NCBI GenBank assembly: GCA_002792395.1
Contig: PFOG01000124.1
Span: 1 to 15,482, forward strand
DNA length: 15,482 bases
Source of the DNA: Candidatus Portnoybacteria bacterium CG_4_10_14_0_2_um_filter_44_20
GTDB taxonomy: Bacteria; Patescibacteriota; Minisyncoccia; Portnoybacterales; GCA-002795985
Reading direction: 5' to 3'
Positions 5,651 through 11,901 of this stretch are shown here, piece after piece. The notes below the pieces were generated by a model, which worked only from the letters and a program-made list of their open reading frames with translations, had not been told where the DNA came from and ran no database searches. Each line of letters starts with the position of its first letter. The first letter of the stretch is position 1. A program made the position numbers and the translations under genes.

Positions 5651-6643
5651 ATGTCCTGGCTATTTATTGCTATTGTCGCGTATTTTATTAACGCCTTTAC
5701 TGCGGTTATTGATAAATCGCTTTTGGTTCGGCCGATTCCCGATCCGTTAGTTTACACGTTTTATATCGGTTTTTTAAGCGTTTTCGCGTTGATTCTGCCA
5801 TATTTGTCGTGTCTTGGTTCTTTGTTCTCCTATGGCTCATTTGTCTGCGTCGGTTTATCTTGGCCCGGATTGTCCAATCTGGCAATTGATCTCGGTGCCG
5901 GTTTGATTTTTCTTGCGTCGCTTTTTCTTCTTTACTCGGCTCTCAAAAAGGGCGAAGCTTCGAGAGTTGCGCCGGTTATCGGTGGCCTAACGCCAGTTTT
6001 TATTTTGCTTCTGTCTTATTTATTTTTGGGCGAACGATTAGCTTTTTGGCAAATAACAGCTTTTGTTTTTTTGGTGGCAGGGGGGGGTGTTATTTCGCTT
6101 GAGTGGAATGTTGGCGAAGGCGGCATACGGAAAAGGCGGCTTTTTCGAAGTTGGAGGTTGAGCGTTGGCGCCGCGCTGGTTCTGGCTATTTTTTATGTTT
6201 GCGCGAAAGTAATTTATACGCATCAGGAATTTATCGCTGGATTTGTTTGGAGTCGGATGGGAAGTTTTTTAGGAAGTTTATTATTGTTGGTGTTTATCAA
6301 AAAACGAAAGGCCATCTGGAGCGCTACCAGGAATTTGGGCGCTCCAGCGGGCCAGCCCGCAAAGCTACGCTTAGCGTTGCTGGCGGGTAGCTTGCTTGTT
6401 TTTAACAAAATTTTGGCGGGAGTAGCGTTTGTTCTCCTCAATTACGCCATTTACTTGGGTAGCGCGTCTTTGGTTAACGCGGCGCAAGGAGCGCAATATG
6501 TTTTTTTGCTTGGCCTAATCGTTTTTTTCGCTAAAACAAGGCCGCGCATTTTAGAAGAGGAAATAAATTGGCCGCTTTTCGGACAAAAATTTTTAGCCGT
6601 TATTTTAATCAGCGCCGGTCTGTTAATTCTGGCGCAGGTATAA
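5651..6643 (+). CDS. EamA/DMT-superfamily membrane transporter
   Basis: A 330-residue integral membrane protein with about ten hydrophobic helices in two halves, as in the drug/metabolite transporter superfamily. The first half ends with the typical EamA pattern: SALKKGEASRVAPVIGGLTPVF, then LSYLFLGERLAFWQITAFVFLVAGG near residues 95-155. The second half starts near 173. Substrates in this superfamily range from amino acids and nucleotide sugars to small metabolites, and nothing here fixes one. The loop between about residues 222 and 246 (WSATRNLGAPAGQPAKLRLALLA) is encoded by two strong DNA hairpins (6316-6388) and looks like repeat-derived filler inside a cytoplasmic or exposed loop. ATG 5651 is the first start after an in-frame stop at 5627. 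Confidence 0.85.
   Translation: MSWLFIAIVAYFINAFTAVIDKSLLVRPIPDPLVYTFYIGFLSVFALILPYLSCLGSLFSYGSFVCVGLSWPGLSNLAIDLGAGLIFLASLFLLYSALKKGEASRVAPVIGGLTPVFILLLSYLFLGERLAFWQITAFVFLVAGGGVISLEWNVGEGGIRKRRLFRSWRLSVGAALVLAIFYVCAKVIYTHQEFIAGFVWSRMGSFLGSLLLLVFIKKRKAIWSATRNLGAPAGQPAKLRLALLAGSLLVFNKILAGVAFVLLNYAIYLGSASLVNAAQGAQYVFLLGLIVFFAKTRPRILEEEINWPLFGQKFLAVILISAGLLILAQV
6316..6388. repeat. Tandem palindromes inside the EamA coding region
   Basis: Hairpin one pairs CTGGAGCGC (6316-6324) with GCGCTCCAG (6339-6347) perfectly, with an inner CCA/TGG. Hairpin two spans 6355-6388: CCCGC / GCGGG outside and AGCTACGCT-T-AGCGTTGCT (8 of 9 pairs) inside. A third small palindrome, GCGGGC-CA-GCCCGC (6347-6360), overlaps them. 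Such dense symmetry in coding sequence suggests an inserted palindromic element kept in frame. Confidence 0.7.
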
Positions 6644-6663
6644 TGCGAATAATGCAAAAAGTT

Positions 6664-6725
6664 ATGCGAAAAATACGAACAAGACGCGAGTGTAAACTGT
6701 AAAATTTCGTTCGCATATTTCGCAT
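6664..6725. repeat. Imperfect inverted repeat between EamA and glycosidase genes
   Basis: 6664-6680 (ATGCGAAAAATACGAAC) pairs with 6709-6725 at 15 of 17 positions. The wider 6650-6746 stretch contains many ATGCGAA/TTCGCAT words in both orientations, including TTCGCGTCGTTCGCAT just before the next gene. It is probably a degenerate repeat cluster rather than a terminator, as no T-run follows. Confidence 0.6.
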
Positions 6726-6755
6726 GTCATTTCGCGTCGTTCGCATTGTATATCC

Positions 6756-7748
6756 ATGTTTAAGAAACTCCTCGTCTTAATAATTCTCATGGCGGCGTTG
6801 GTCTGGGGGTTTAATCGTCTGAGTCAGCCGCCGACAGACATTACCCAAGATATTAAATGGGGGATATCTTTCTCGCGAATTTTTGCCAGGGATATGGGTT
6901 TGGATTGGAAAGAAGCTTATTTAGCTATCCTTGGCGAGTTGCAGCCTAAAACATTGCGCTTGCCGATATATTGGGAGGATGTGGAGCCGCGGGAGGGACA
7001 ATATACTTTTAATGATTACGACTGGATGATCGAACAAGCGAAAGAAAAAAAGTTTGATATGATTTTAGTGGTTGGCAGAAAGTTGCCTCGCTGGCCGGAA
7101 TGCCATGTCCCGACTTGGGCGGCAAGCAGAAGCGAGGAGGTTCAGCAGGATAAAATGCTACTTTTAATTTCCGAAATCGTCAAGAGGTATAAAACCTTGG
7201 AAAATCTTTATGCCTGGCAGGTGGAAAATGAACCGTTTTTAGCTTTTGGAGAATGTCCAACGGTGGATGCCAGTTTTCTGGACCAAGAGATTGCCCTGGT
7301 CAAGTCTCTGGACAATCGTCACCCGGTTATTGTAACTGATAGCGGAGAGTTGAGTATCTGGCTACGGGCTGCCAAGCGGGCTGATATTTTTGGCACCACC
7401 ATGTATCGGGTCGTCCATCAAAAGTATCTTGGTTACGTCGAGTATCCTTTGCCGCCTAAATTCTTTTGGCTGAAAGCGAATACGATTCGTTTATTTTATC
7501 CGGGCAAGCCGATTTTTGTTTCCGAGCTTCAGGCTGAGCCATGGGGCCCGCAACTTCTTTTTGATTTACCGTTGGACGAGCAGGAAAAATCGATGACCAT
7601 TAAGCAGTTTCGAGAGAACATCGCTTATGCCAAAGAGGTTGGTTTTTCTCCGGCATATCTTTGGGGCGCGGAGTGGTGGTATTGGATGAAAACGATAAAT
7701 AATGATAGCAGTTATTGGAAAGAGGCGAAGAAATTGTTTAGCCAATAG
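6756..7748 (+). CDS. Membrane-anchored clan GH-A glycoside hydrolase (GH5/GH42-like)
   Basis: A 330-residue protein with a single N-terminal hydrophobic segment (residues 5-19 after MFKK), so it is probably anchored outside the membrane or secreted. The rest reads as a (beta/alpha)8 retaining glycosidase of clan GH-A. It has LRLPIYWEDVEPREGQYTF (67-85), typical of the second-strand region in GH42/GH5 proteins, then the acid/base Glu E159 in QVENEP, and a likely nucleophile E257 in FVSELQAEPWG. A WGAEWWYW segment near 312-319 would line the active site. The exact family cannot be named from motifs alone. It is unrelated in sequence to the GH1 gene upstream but shares the clan. ATG 6756 has no Shine-Dalgarno site. 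Confidence 0.8.
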   Translation: MFKKLLVLIILMAALVWGFNRLSQPPTDITQDIKWGISFSRIFARDMGLDWKEAYLAILGELQPKTLRLPIYWEDVEPREGQYTFNDYDWMIEQAKEKKFDMILVVGRKLPRWPECHVPTWAASRSEEVQQDKMLLLISEIVKRYKTLENLYAWQVENEPFLAFGECPTVDASFLDQEIALVKSLDNRHPVIVTDSGELSIWLRAAKRADIFGTTMYRVVHQKYLGYVEYPLPPKFFWLKANTIRLFYPGKPIFVSELQAEPWGPQLLFDLPLDEQEKSMTIKQFRENIAYAKEVGFSPAYLWGAEWWYWMKTINNDSSYWKEAKKLFSQ

Positions 7749-7769
7749 TAGCTAACCAATGAAATGCAG

Positions 7770-7801
7770 GAGAACGGTTCTCCGCGTGAAGAACCGTTCT
7801 C
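7770..7801. repeat. Nested palindrome, 15-4-15 type, family 2, copy A
   Basis: GAGAACGGTTCT (7770-7781) and its perfect reverse complement (7790-7801) form a 12-bp stem around an 8-nt loop. The left arm reads GGAGAACGGTTCTCC (7769-7783), itself a 7-1-7 palindrome. The sequence from GCAGGAGAACGG onward matches the copy at 8998-9031. It ends 15 nt before the ATG of the aminopeptidase gene. Confidence 0.85.
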
Positions 7802-7816
7802 TTAAAATTGATTACT

Positions 7817-8977
7817 ATGGAAAACTTCAAATTTTTAGTAGAATCCGCGCCGGAAATTCCACATGAACAACAAAAAGAGAAGGAAGCTCTGGTAACGCCG
7901 GAGATGATCAAGGTTGCCGAAAACGCTTTGCGCGATTTCGTCGCATTAAAAGAAAGCGAGAGGGTCAAATTCTTGAAGGATAAAAAGACTAATCCCGCGA
8001 CATTGAATTTGCTGCAAGCGGCGATTAAATCAATTGGCTGCGAAAGCCAAGAAATCCGTTTGAGTAAACGCATAAAAAAGGATTTACCAGAATTGACCAA
8101 GGAGTCGGTTATTATTGATCTTGGCGGGGAGTCGGGGCTTGTGGGTGATTTATATGATGAACTCCCCGAAATTAATAGCCGACTGCTGGCTCTATATGAC
8201 GCGTCTCCTGATGTTTTTCGAGCGGACGGCCCGATGAGCGAAAGAAGAGAAGACTTGGAAAACCGGCTTAATAAGATGGATGAAGTTTTACGTGACGCCA
8301 CGGGCTTTAAAATCACTTCGGTCTATGGTACGGATTTAAAAGTTCCTTTGCGTATGGCGAAAGAAAGAAAGTGGTTTAAGGATTCGGGGGCGATTGATAC
8401 GCCGGGCCGGTGGGATAATTTGCCTGGCGGAGAGATTTATACCTGTCCTGACGAAGAAAAAGTAAGCGGAGTTTTGGTTCTGCCGGTTTTAGACTCAGAG
8501 ATTAGCGGCGAACAAGGAGTAGATAAATTTGTCAGGGTTAAGATATATAGCGGAAAAATCATTTTGATTCAAGGCGGCGAATCAGCCCAAAAATTAAGAC
8601 AGATACTGGAAGAAAGCGCCAAAGAAGAACATGAGGAGGGCAGTGGTAACCCGTGGAATGTTTATACAATCGCGGAAATCGCTTTTGGCGCGAATAGCAA
8701 GGCCCGCTCGGTGGTTCGGGACGAAAATCAGCCCTATAATTTTGCCGGTACTCCCACTGTTGAGGCGGAAAAGAGGTTGGGAACAATGCATCTTGCTTTC
8801 GGTGACGCTAAGCATGGCGAAGAGGAAGCGGAGGGGTTTCGAGAAGCAGTTTCCCATTTTGATTTTGTCATTCCCCGCAACGGTTTAACGGTCGAGATGT
8901 TTACTAACGAAGGCGATTTCGAGAGAGGAAAAAATGGGCGGAAGATAATCGATGACGGCAATTGGAGTTTTTTCTAA
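7817..8977 (+). CDS. M29-like metallo-aminopeptidase (AmpS/aminopeptidase T-like)
   Basis: A 386-residue protein with the active-site layout of family M29 aminopeptidases, cytoplasmic two-metal enzymes that release N-terminal residues from peptides. The visible signatures are TPGRWDNLPGGEIYTCP (195-211) with ligand E206, YTIAEIAFGAN (283-293) with E287, LGTMHLAFGD (321-330) with H325, and SHFDFVI (346-352) with H347 and D349. These correspond to the E, E, H, H-x-D metal set of the family. The N-terminal 90 residues are divergent and helical. ATG 7817 is preferred to an in-frame TTG at 7808. No Shine-Dalgarno is present, but TAAAAT (7803-7808) lies upstream without a -35. Copies of one palindromic element sit directly before and after the gene. 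The family is convincing; substrate range is unknown. Confidence 0.8.
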   Translation: MENFKFLVESAPEIPHEQQKEKEALVTPEMIKVAENALRDFVALKESERVKFLKDKKTNPATLNLLQAAIKSIGCESQEIRLSKRIKKDLPELTKESVIIDLGGESGLVGDLYDELPEINSRLLALYDASPDVFRADGPMSERREDLENRLNKMDEVLRDATGFKITSVYGTDLKVPLRMAKERKWFKDSGAIDTPGRWDNLPGGEIYTCPDEEKVSGVLVLPVLDSEISGEQGVDKFVRVKIYSGKIILIQGGESAQKLRQILEESAKEEHEEGSGNPWNVYTIAEIAFGANSKARSVVRDENQPYNFAGTPTVEAEKRLGTMHLAFGDAKHGEEEAEGFREAVSHFDFVIPRNGLTVEMFTNEGDFERGKNGRKIIDDGNWSFF

Positions 8978-8997
8978 ATAAATTTTGTTAAAACGCA

Positions 8998-9031
8998 GGA
9001 GAACGGTTCTCCACGCGGAGAACCGTTCTCC
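8998..9031. repeat. Nested palindrome, 15-4-15 type, family 2, copy B
   Basis: GGAGAACGGTTCTCC (8998-9012), a 4-nt ACGC linker, then GGAGAACCGTTCTCC (9017-9031). The arms are perfect reverse complements of each other and each is a 7-1-7 palindrome. It fills most of the gap between the aminopeptidase and ROK genes. It could act as a weak stem for termination, but no T-run follows on the plus strand. Confidence 0.9.
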
Positions 9032-9054
9032 CAAAATTAAGTAGGCGAAATCAT

Positions 9055-9909
9055 ATGTATTATTTGGGTTTTGATATCGGCGGCTCGAGCACAAAGGCTG
9101 TTTTAGTCAAAGAGAAACAAATTTTAAAGTCATTGGTTGAGGATACGCCGGATAATCTTGACGGGCTGTTTAAGTTAGCCAGAAAAATGAGAGACGAGCT
9201 GGTGGAGGGAATTATACCCGATGAGATCGGCGGGGCGGGTTTTGCCGTGGCCGGCGTTCTTGATTTGGGGCGCGAGAAAGTGTTGAATAGCCCCAATATT
9301 AGTTATCTTAATAATCAACCGTTAAAAAAATTAGCGGAAGAAAAATTAAATTGGCCGATTAAATTAGAGCACGATACGCACTGTTTTCTTTTGGCGGAAA
9401 AAGAAATTGGTTCGGCCCAAGGTTTTAAAAACGTTTTTTATCTGACATTGGGAACGGGAATCGGCGGAGCGTTCATGGTTGAAGGGACTGTCGTCTTTGG
9501 CGCGCATGGTGCGGCCGGCGAACTCGGACATATAATTATTGATAATAGTAGCGGCTTAGAATACGAAGATATGGCAGCTGATAAATTTCTAAAAAAATCT
9601 TTGGGGGTGGGCTCAATGAAAGCGAGGACATTAGTTGAGTCTGGTAATCAAAAAGCGATTGAGGTCTTAAAACAAATGAGTAATAATCTTGGTATTGGCG
9701 TGGCAAACATTATAAATATTTTGGATCCGGAAGCAATTATTATCAGCGGAGGAATTAGTTGGGCGCAAGATTTTCTATTAGTAGGCATCAATCAAGCCGT
9801 TGAGAAATTTGTTAACTCGCCGGAAGCAAAAAAAACCAAAATTTTATTCAGCGAACTCGACCGCTTCGGCGGCGCGCTGGGTGCGGCGTTGATGGTCGAG
9901 AATGACTAG
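9055..9909 (+). CDS. ROK-family sugar kinase-like protein, zinc motif absent
   Basis: A 284-residue ASKHA-fold protein of the ROK family (glucokinase, fructokinase, N-acetylmannosamine kinase and relatives). Phosphate-1 motif LGFDIGGSSTKAVLV is at 4-18 with D7. The catalytic base is D107 in EHDTHCFLLAE (family consensus END). Phosphate-2 is TLGTGIGGAFMVEG (131-144). The sugar-binding GAAGELGH is at 152-159 with E156 and H159. Directly after, where most ROK proteins have the CxCGxxGC zinc site, this one has IIIDNSSGLEYEDMAADKF with no cysteines. Zinc-free ROK variants exist, so it may still be an active hexokinase. There is no helix-turn-helix domain, so it is a kinase rather than a repressor. 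It probably feeds sugars released by the nearby glycosidases into metabolism (inference). Confidence 0.88.
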   Translation: MYYLGFDIGGSSTKAVLVKEKQILKSLVEDTPDNLDGLFKLARKMRDELVEGIIPDEIGGAGFAVAGVLDLGREKVLNSPNISYLNNQPLKKLAEEKLNWPIKLEHDTHCFLLAEKEIGSAQGFKNVFYLTLGTGIGGAFMVEGTVVFGAHGAAGELGHIIIDNSSGLEYEDMAADKFLKKSLGVGSMKARTLVESGNQKAIEVLKQMSNNLGIGVANIINILDPEAIIISGGISWAQDFLLVGINQAVEKFVNSPEAKKTKILFSELDRFGGALGAALMVEND

Positions 9910-9968
9910 AAGTTAAATCTTCAGCCGAGAAGAATATCCTGAAACTACGATTTAAGCAGTTTTTTCGT

Positions 9969-9997
9969 TTGACAAGCAAGGCCGGTTTGGCTAAAAT
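9969..9997 (+). promoter_or_regulatory. Consensus promoter placing iscS on a leaderless transcript
   Basis: TTGACA (9969-9974), a 17-nt spacer, then TAAAAT (9992-9997, 5 of 6). Only six bases separate the -10 from the ATG at 10004, so the usual +1 position falls on or next to the A of the start codon. There is no Shine-Dalgarno sequence in the intervening TTTAAC. Confidence 0.78.
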
Positions 9998-10003
9998 TTT
10001 AAC

Positions 10004-11215
10004 ATGAGCAAGAAAAAAATATACTTGGATTACGCCGCGACGACGCCGGTTGACGAGGAAGTTTTTGAAGCGATGAAGCCCTATTTTTGCGAAAAATTCG
10101 GTAATCCGTCATCTTCGCATCAATTCGGCAAAGAGACGCGCGAGGCGGTTGAGGCGGCCAGGAAGCAGGTGGCCGATTTTTTGCGTTGCAAGCCAGAAGA
10201 AATTATTTTTACCAGCGGCGCGACGGAAAGTAATAATCTGGCCATCAGGGGTGTAACAGCAAAGAGTATAGGGCAAAAGAAATCCGGCGCGGGTTTTGTG
10301 CCGCATGTGATAACGTCGTCTGTCGAACACTCTTGTGTTTTGAATGCTTGCAAAACTCTCGAAGATGATAAATTGGCGGAAGTAACATATTTGTCGGTTA
10401 ATAAGGAGGGGCTGGTGGAAATTGAAGAGATTGAAAGGGCGGTGAAAAGCAGGACGGTCTTGGTTTCCATTATGTACGCCAACAACGAGATCGGGACGGT
10501 CCAGCCGATCGAGGAAATCGGTAATCTGATCAAACGGCTTAATGGCTCACGCGGCGGAGAGCGGAGCAGCCGGATTTATTTTCACACTGACGCGGTACAG
10601 GCGATAAACTATCTTGATTGCGATGTTAATACGCTTGGAGTTGATTTGCTCTCGATTTCCGCGCATAAATTTTACGGGCCGAAAGGTGTGGGCGCGCTTT
10701 TTATAAAAGAAGGCACCTCAATTGCCAGAATTCAGGATGGCGGCGGCCAGGAATTTGGAATGCGGCCCGGGACCCACAATGTTCCGGGGATTGTTGGTTT
10801 GGGAGAGGCGATTACCAAAATAAAAAATAATGAATCAGTAAATGAGAATATCGAAAGGCTGAGCGACAAATTAATTGACGGCATATTAAAATCCGTGCCG
10901 AATTCCAAGCTTAACGGTTCGTGCAAGAAAAGATTACCTAACAATGTAAATATTAGTTTTCCGGGCGCGGAGGGAGAAGCGATTTTATTGGCCTTGAGCT
11001 TTGAGGGCGTTGCTGTTTCCACCGGATCAGCTTGCGCTTCCAGCGACCTAAGGCCGTCACATGTTTTGGTTGCCTTAGGTCTTGGCCCGGCGGATTATCA
11101 TTCAAGCGTACGCTTTACGTTGGGCAAATATACGACCGAAGAAGAAATTGGCCGCGTGTTAACGGTTTTGCCTGGAATTATTGAGCGGCTGCGTAAAATA
11201 AGTGGTCAAGCTTAG
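10004..11215 (+). CDS. iscS: Cysteine desulfurase (IscS/NifS family)
   Basis: A 403-residue PLP enzyme that takes sulfur from L-cysteine as a protein-bound persulfide and passes it to the Fe-S scaffold, and often to tRNA thiolation. Fold-type I signatures are complete: YLDYAATTP (7-15), FTSGATESNN (69-78), the PLP-stacking H109 in VEH, HTDAVQ (194-199) with D196 and Q199, and the Schiff-base lysine K222 in SAHKFYGPKG. The sulfur-accepting Cys is C344 in TGSACASSDLRPSH, the extended-loop form of IscS/NifS. Small extra segments (about 88-98 and 180-190) lie in surface loops. iscU follows after 45 nt. Expression starts from the leaderless-type promoter described above. Function is secure; iscS versus nifS naming is arbitrary. 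Confidence 0.95.
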   Translation: MSKKKIYLDYAATTPVDEEVFEAMKPYFCEKFGNPSSSHQFGKETREAVEAARKQVADFLRCKPEEIIFTSGATESNNLAIRGVTAKSIGQKKSGAGFVPHVITSSVEHSCVLNACKTLEDDKLAEVTYLSVNKEGLVEIEEIERAVKSRTVLVSIMYANNEIGTVQPIEEIGNLIKRLNGSRGGERSSRIYFHTDAVQAINYLDCDVNTLGVDLLSISAHKFYGPKGVGALFIKEGTSIARIQDGGGQEFGMRPGTHNVPGIVGLGEAITKIKNNESVNENIERLSDKLIDGILKSVPNSKLNGSCKKRLPNNVNISFPGAEGEAILLALSFEGVAVSTGSACASSDLRPSHVLVALGLGPADYHSSVRFTLGKYTTEEEIGRVLTVLPGIIERLRKISGQA

Positions 11216-11239
11216 CTTGATTACCGCCCCGTTTGGCGG
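11206..11239. repeat. 7-1-7 palindrome over the iscS stop codon plus adjoining small hairpin
   Basis: TCAAGCT-T-AGCTTGA (11206-11220) is a perfect odd palindrome that supplies the last codons and the TAG stop of iscS. Immediately after, CCGCC (11224-11228) pairs with GGCGG (11235-11239) around CCGTTT. Both lie between iscS and iscU and might tune the ratio of the two proteins or protect the 3' end. Confidence 0.65.
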
Positions 11240-11260
11240 AGCGGAAACTAAATTAAATTT

Positions 11261-11662
11261 ATGTCGATTGATTACTCGGAAAAAGTAATAAAACATTTTT
11301 TCAACCCGCAAAACATGGGAAAAATGGAAGATCCGGACGGCGTGGGAACGGCCGGCAATATTGCCTGCGGCGATGAAATGACGATTTGCATCAAGGTGAA
11401 AGGGGCGGCGGGCGATGACAGGGAAAATGATGTTGTTGAAGATGTCAGATTCGAGACTTTGGGATGCGCGGCGGCCATTGCCACTTCATCAATGGTTACA
11501 GAATTGGCTAAGGGGAAAACCATCAAAGAAGCGAAACAGATCAGCCTTAAAGACGTGGCTGGCGAGTTGGGCGGCCTGCCCCCGATTAAAATGCATTGTT
11601 CCAATATGGCGGCCGACGCGCTGCATAAAGCGATAGAAGACTACTTACAAAAATCCAAATGA
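11261..11662 (+). CDS. iscU: Fe-S cluster assembly scaffold IscU (NifU N-terminal type)
   Basis: A 133-residue scaffold on which [2Fe-2S] clusters are built with sulfur from the cysteine desulfurase. The three cluster cysteines are present: C36 in NIACGDEM, C69 in LGCAAAIATSS and C113 in IKMHCSNMA. The conserved Asp (D38) and His (H112) are in place. The LPPIKMHC segment corresponds to the LPPVK chaperone-recognition site of IscU for HscA-type Hsp70. Length is close to the 128 residues of E. coli IscU, with a small acidic insertion (GAAGDDREND) before strand three. It lies directly downstream of iscS, forming a two-gene minimal ISC module. No iscA, hscA/B or ferredoxin gene is in the window. 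ATG 11261 has no Shine-Dalgarno site. Confidence 0.93.
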   Translation: MSIDYSEKVIKHFFNPQNMGKMEDPDGVGTAGNIACGDEMTICIKVKGAAGDDRENDVVEDVRFETLGCAAAIATSSMVTELAKGKTIKEAKQISLKDVAGELGGLPPIKMHCSNMAADALHKAIEDYLQKSK

Positions 11663-11712
11663 TAAAATCTAAGGAGAAAACGGTAAAAGCCGTGTTGAGG
11701 GAAAGATAAAGC

Positions 11713-11900
11713 CGCAGAACCACGCAGAACAATACCCCACACAAGAAACTTCGTTTCTGTGCGGGGCAGGCGCAGAACCACGCAGAAATTTGTTCGCTTT
11801 TGGCGAAGAAATCTTCAGCGAAGCTGAACATTTTCCGCGTAGTTCCGCGTAGAAGCGAGTCCGCGGAGCGGACGAGCGGTTCAGCGTAGTTCAGCGATAG
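11713..11900. repeat. Decamer-dimer repeat field between iscU and clpB
   Basis: The unit is TTC-N-GCGT-R-G, arranged as head-to-tail dimers. On the minus strand the 17-bp CGCAGAACCACGCAGAA occurs identically at 11713-11729 and 11771-11787 (N = T). On the plus strand TTCCGCGTAG is exactly doubled at 11833-11852 (N = C), and TTCAGCGTAG with TTCAGCGATAG is at 11880-11900 (N = A). Between them are hairpins: a long stem at 11735-11766, TTCGC/GCGAA at 11793-11807, TTCAGC-GAA-GCTGAA at 11814-11828 and GTCCGC-GGA-GCGGAC at 11859-11873. The field touches the clpB start codon. I see no gene in 11663-11901 and no clear promoter. Confidence 0.75.
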
Positions 11901-11901
11901 T

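Noticed and set aside
7803..7817. Leaderless promoter for the aminopeptidase gene (TAAAAT 8 nt before ATG)
   Set aside because: No -35-like hexamer lies at 16-18 nt; that position is inside the palindromic element. It is only a -10 look-alike.
7738..8316. A 192-codon open frame on the minus strand
   Set aside because: It is a Ser/Arg-rich shadow antisense to the M29-like gene, with no recognisable motif and no ribosome site.
11663..11710. A short gene behind AAGGAG at 11671-11676
   Set aside because: The only nearby start (GTG about 15 nt away) opens just five codons; there is no supported product.
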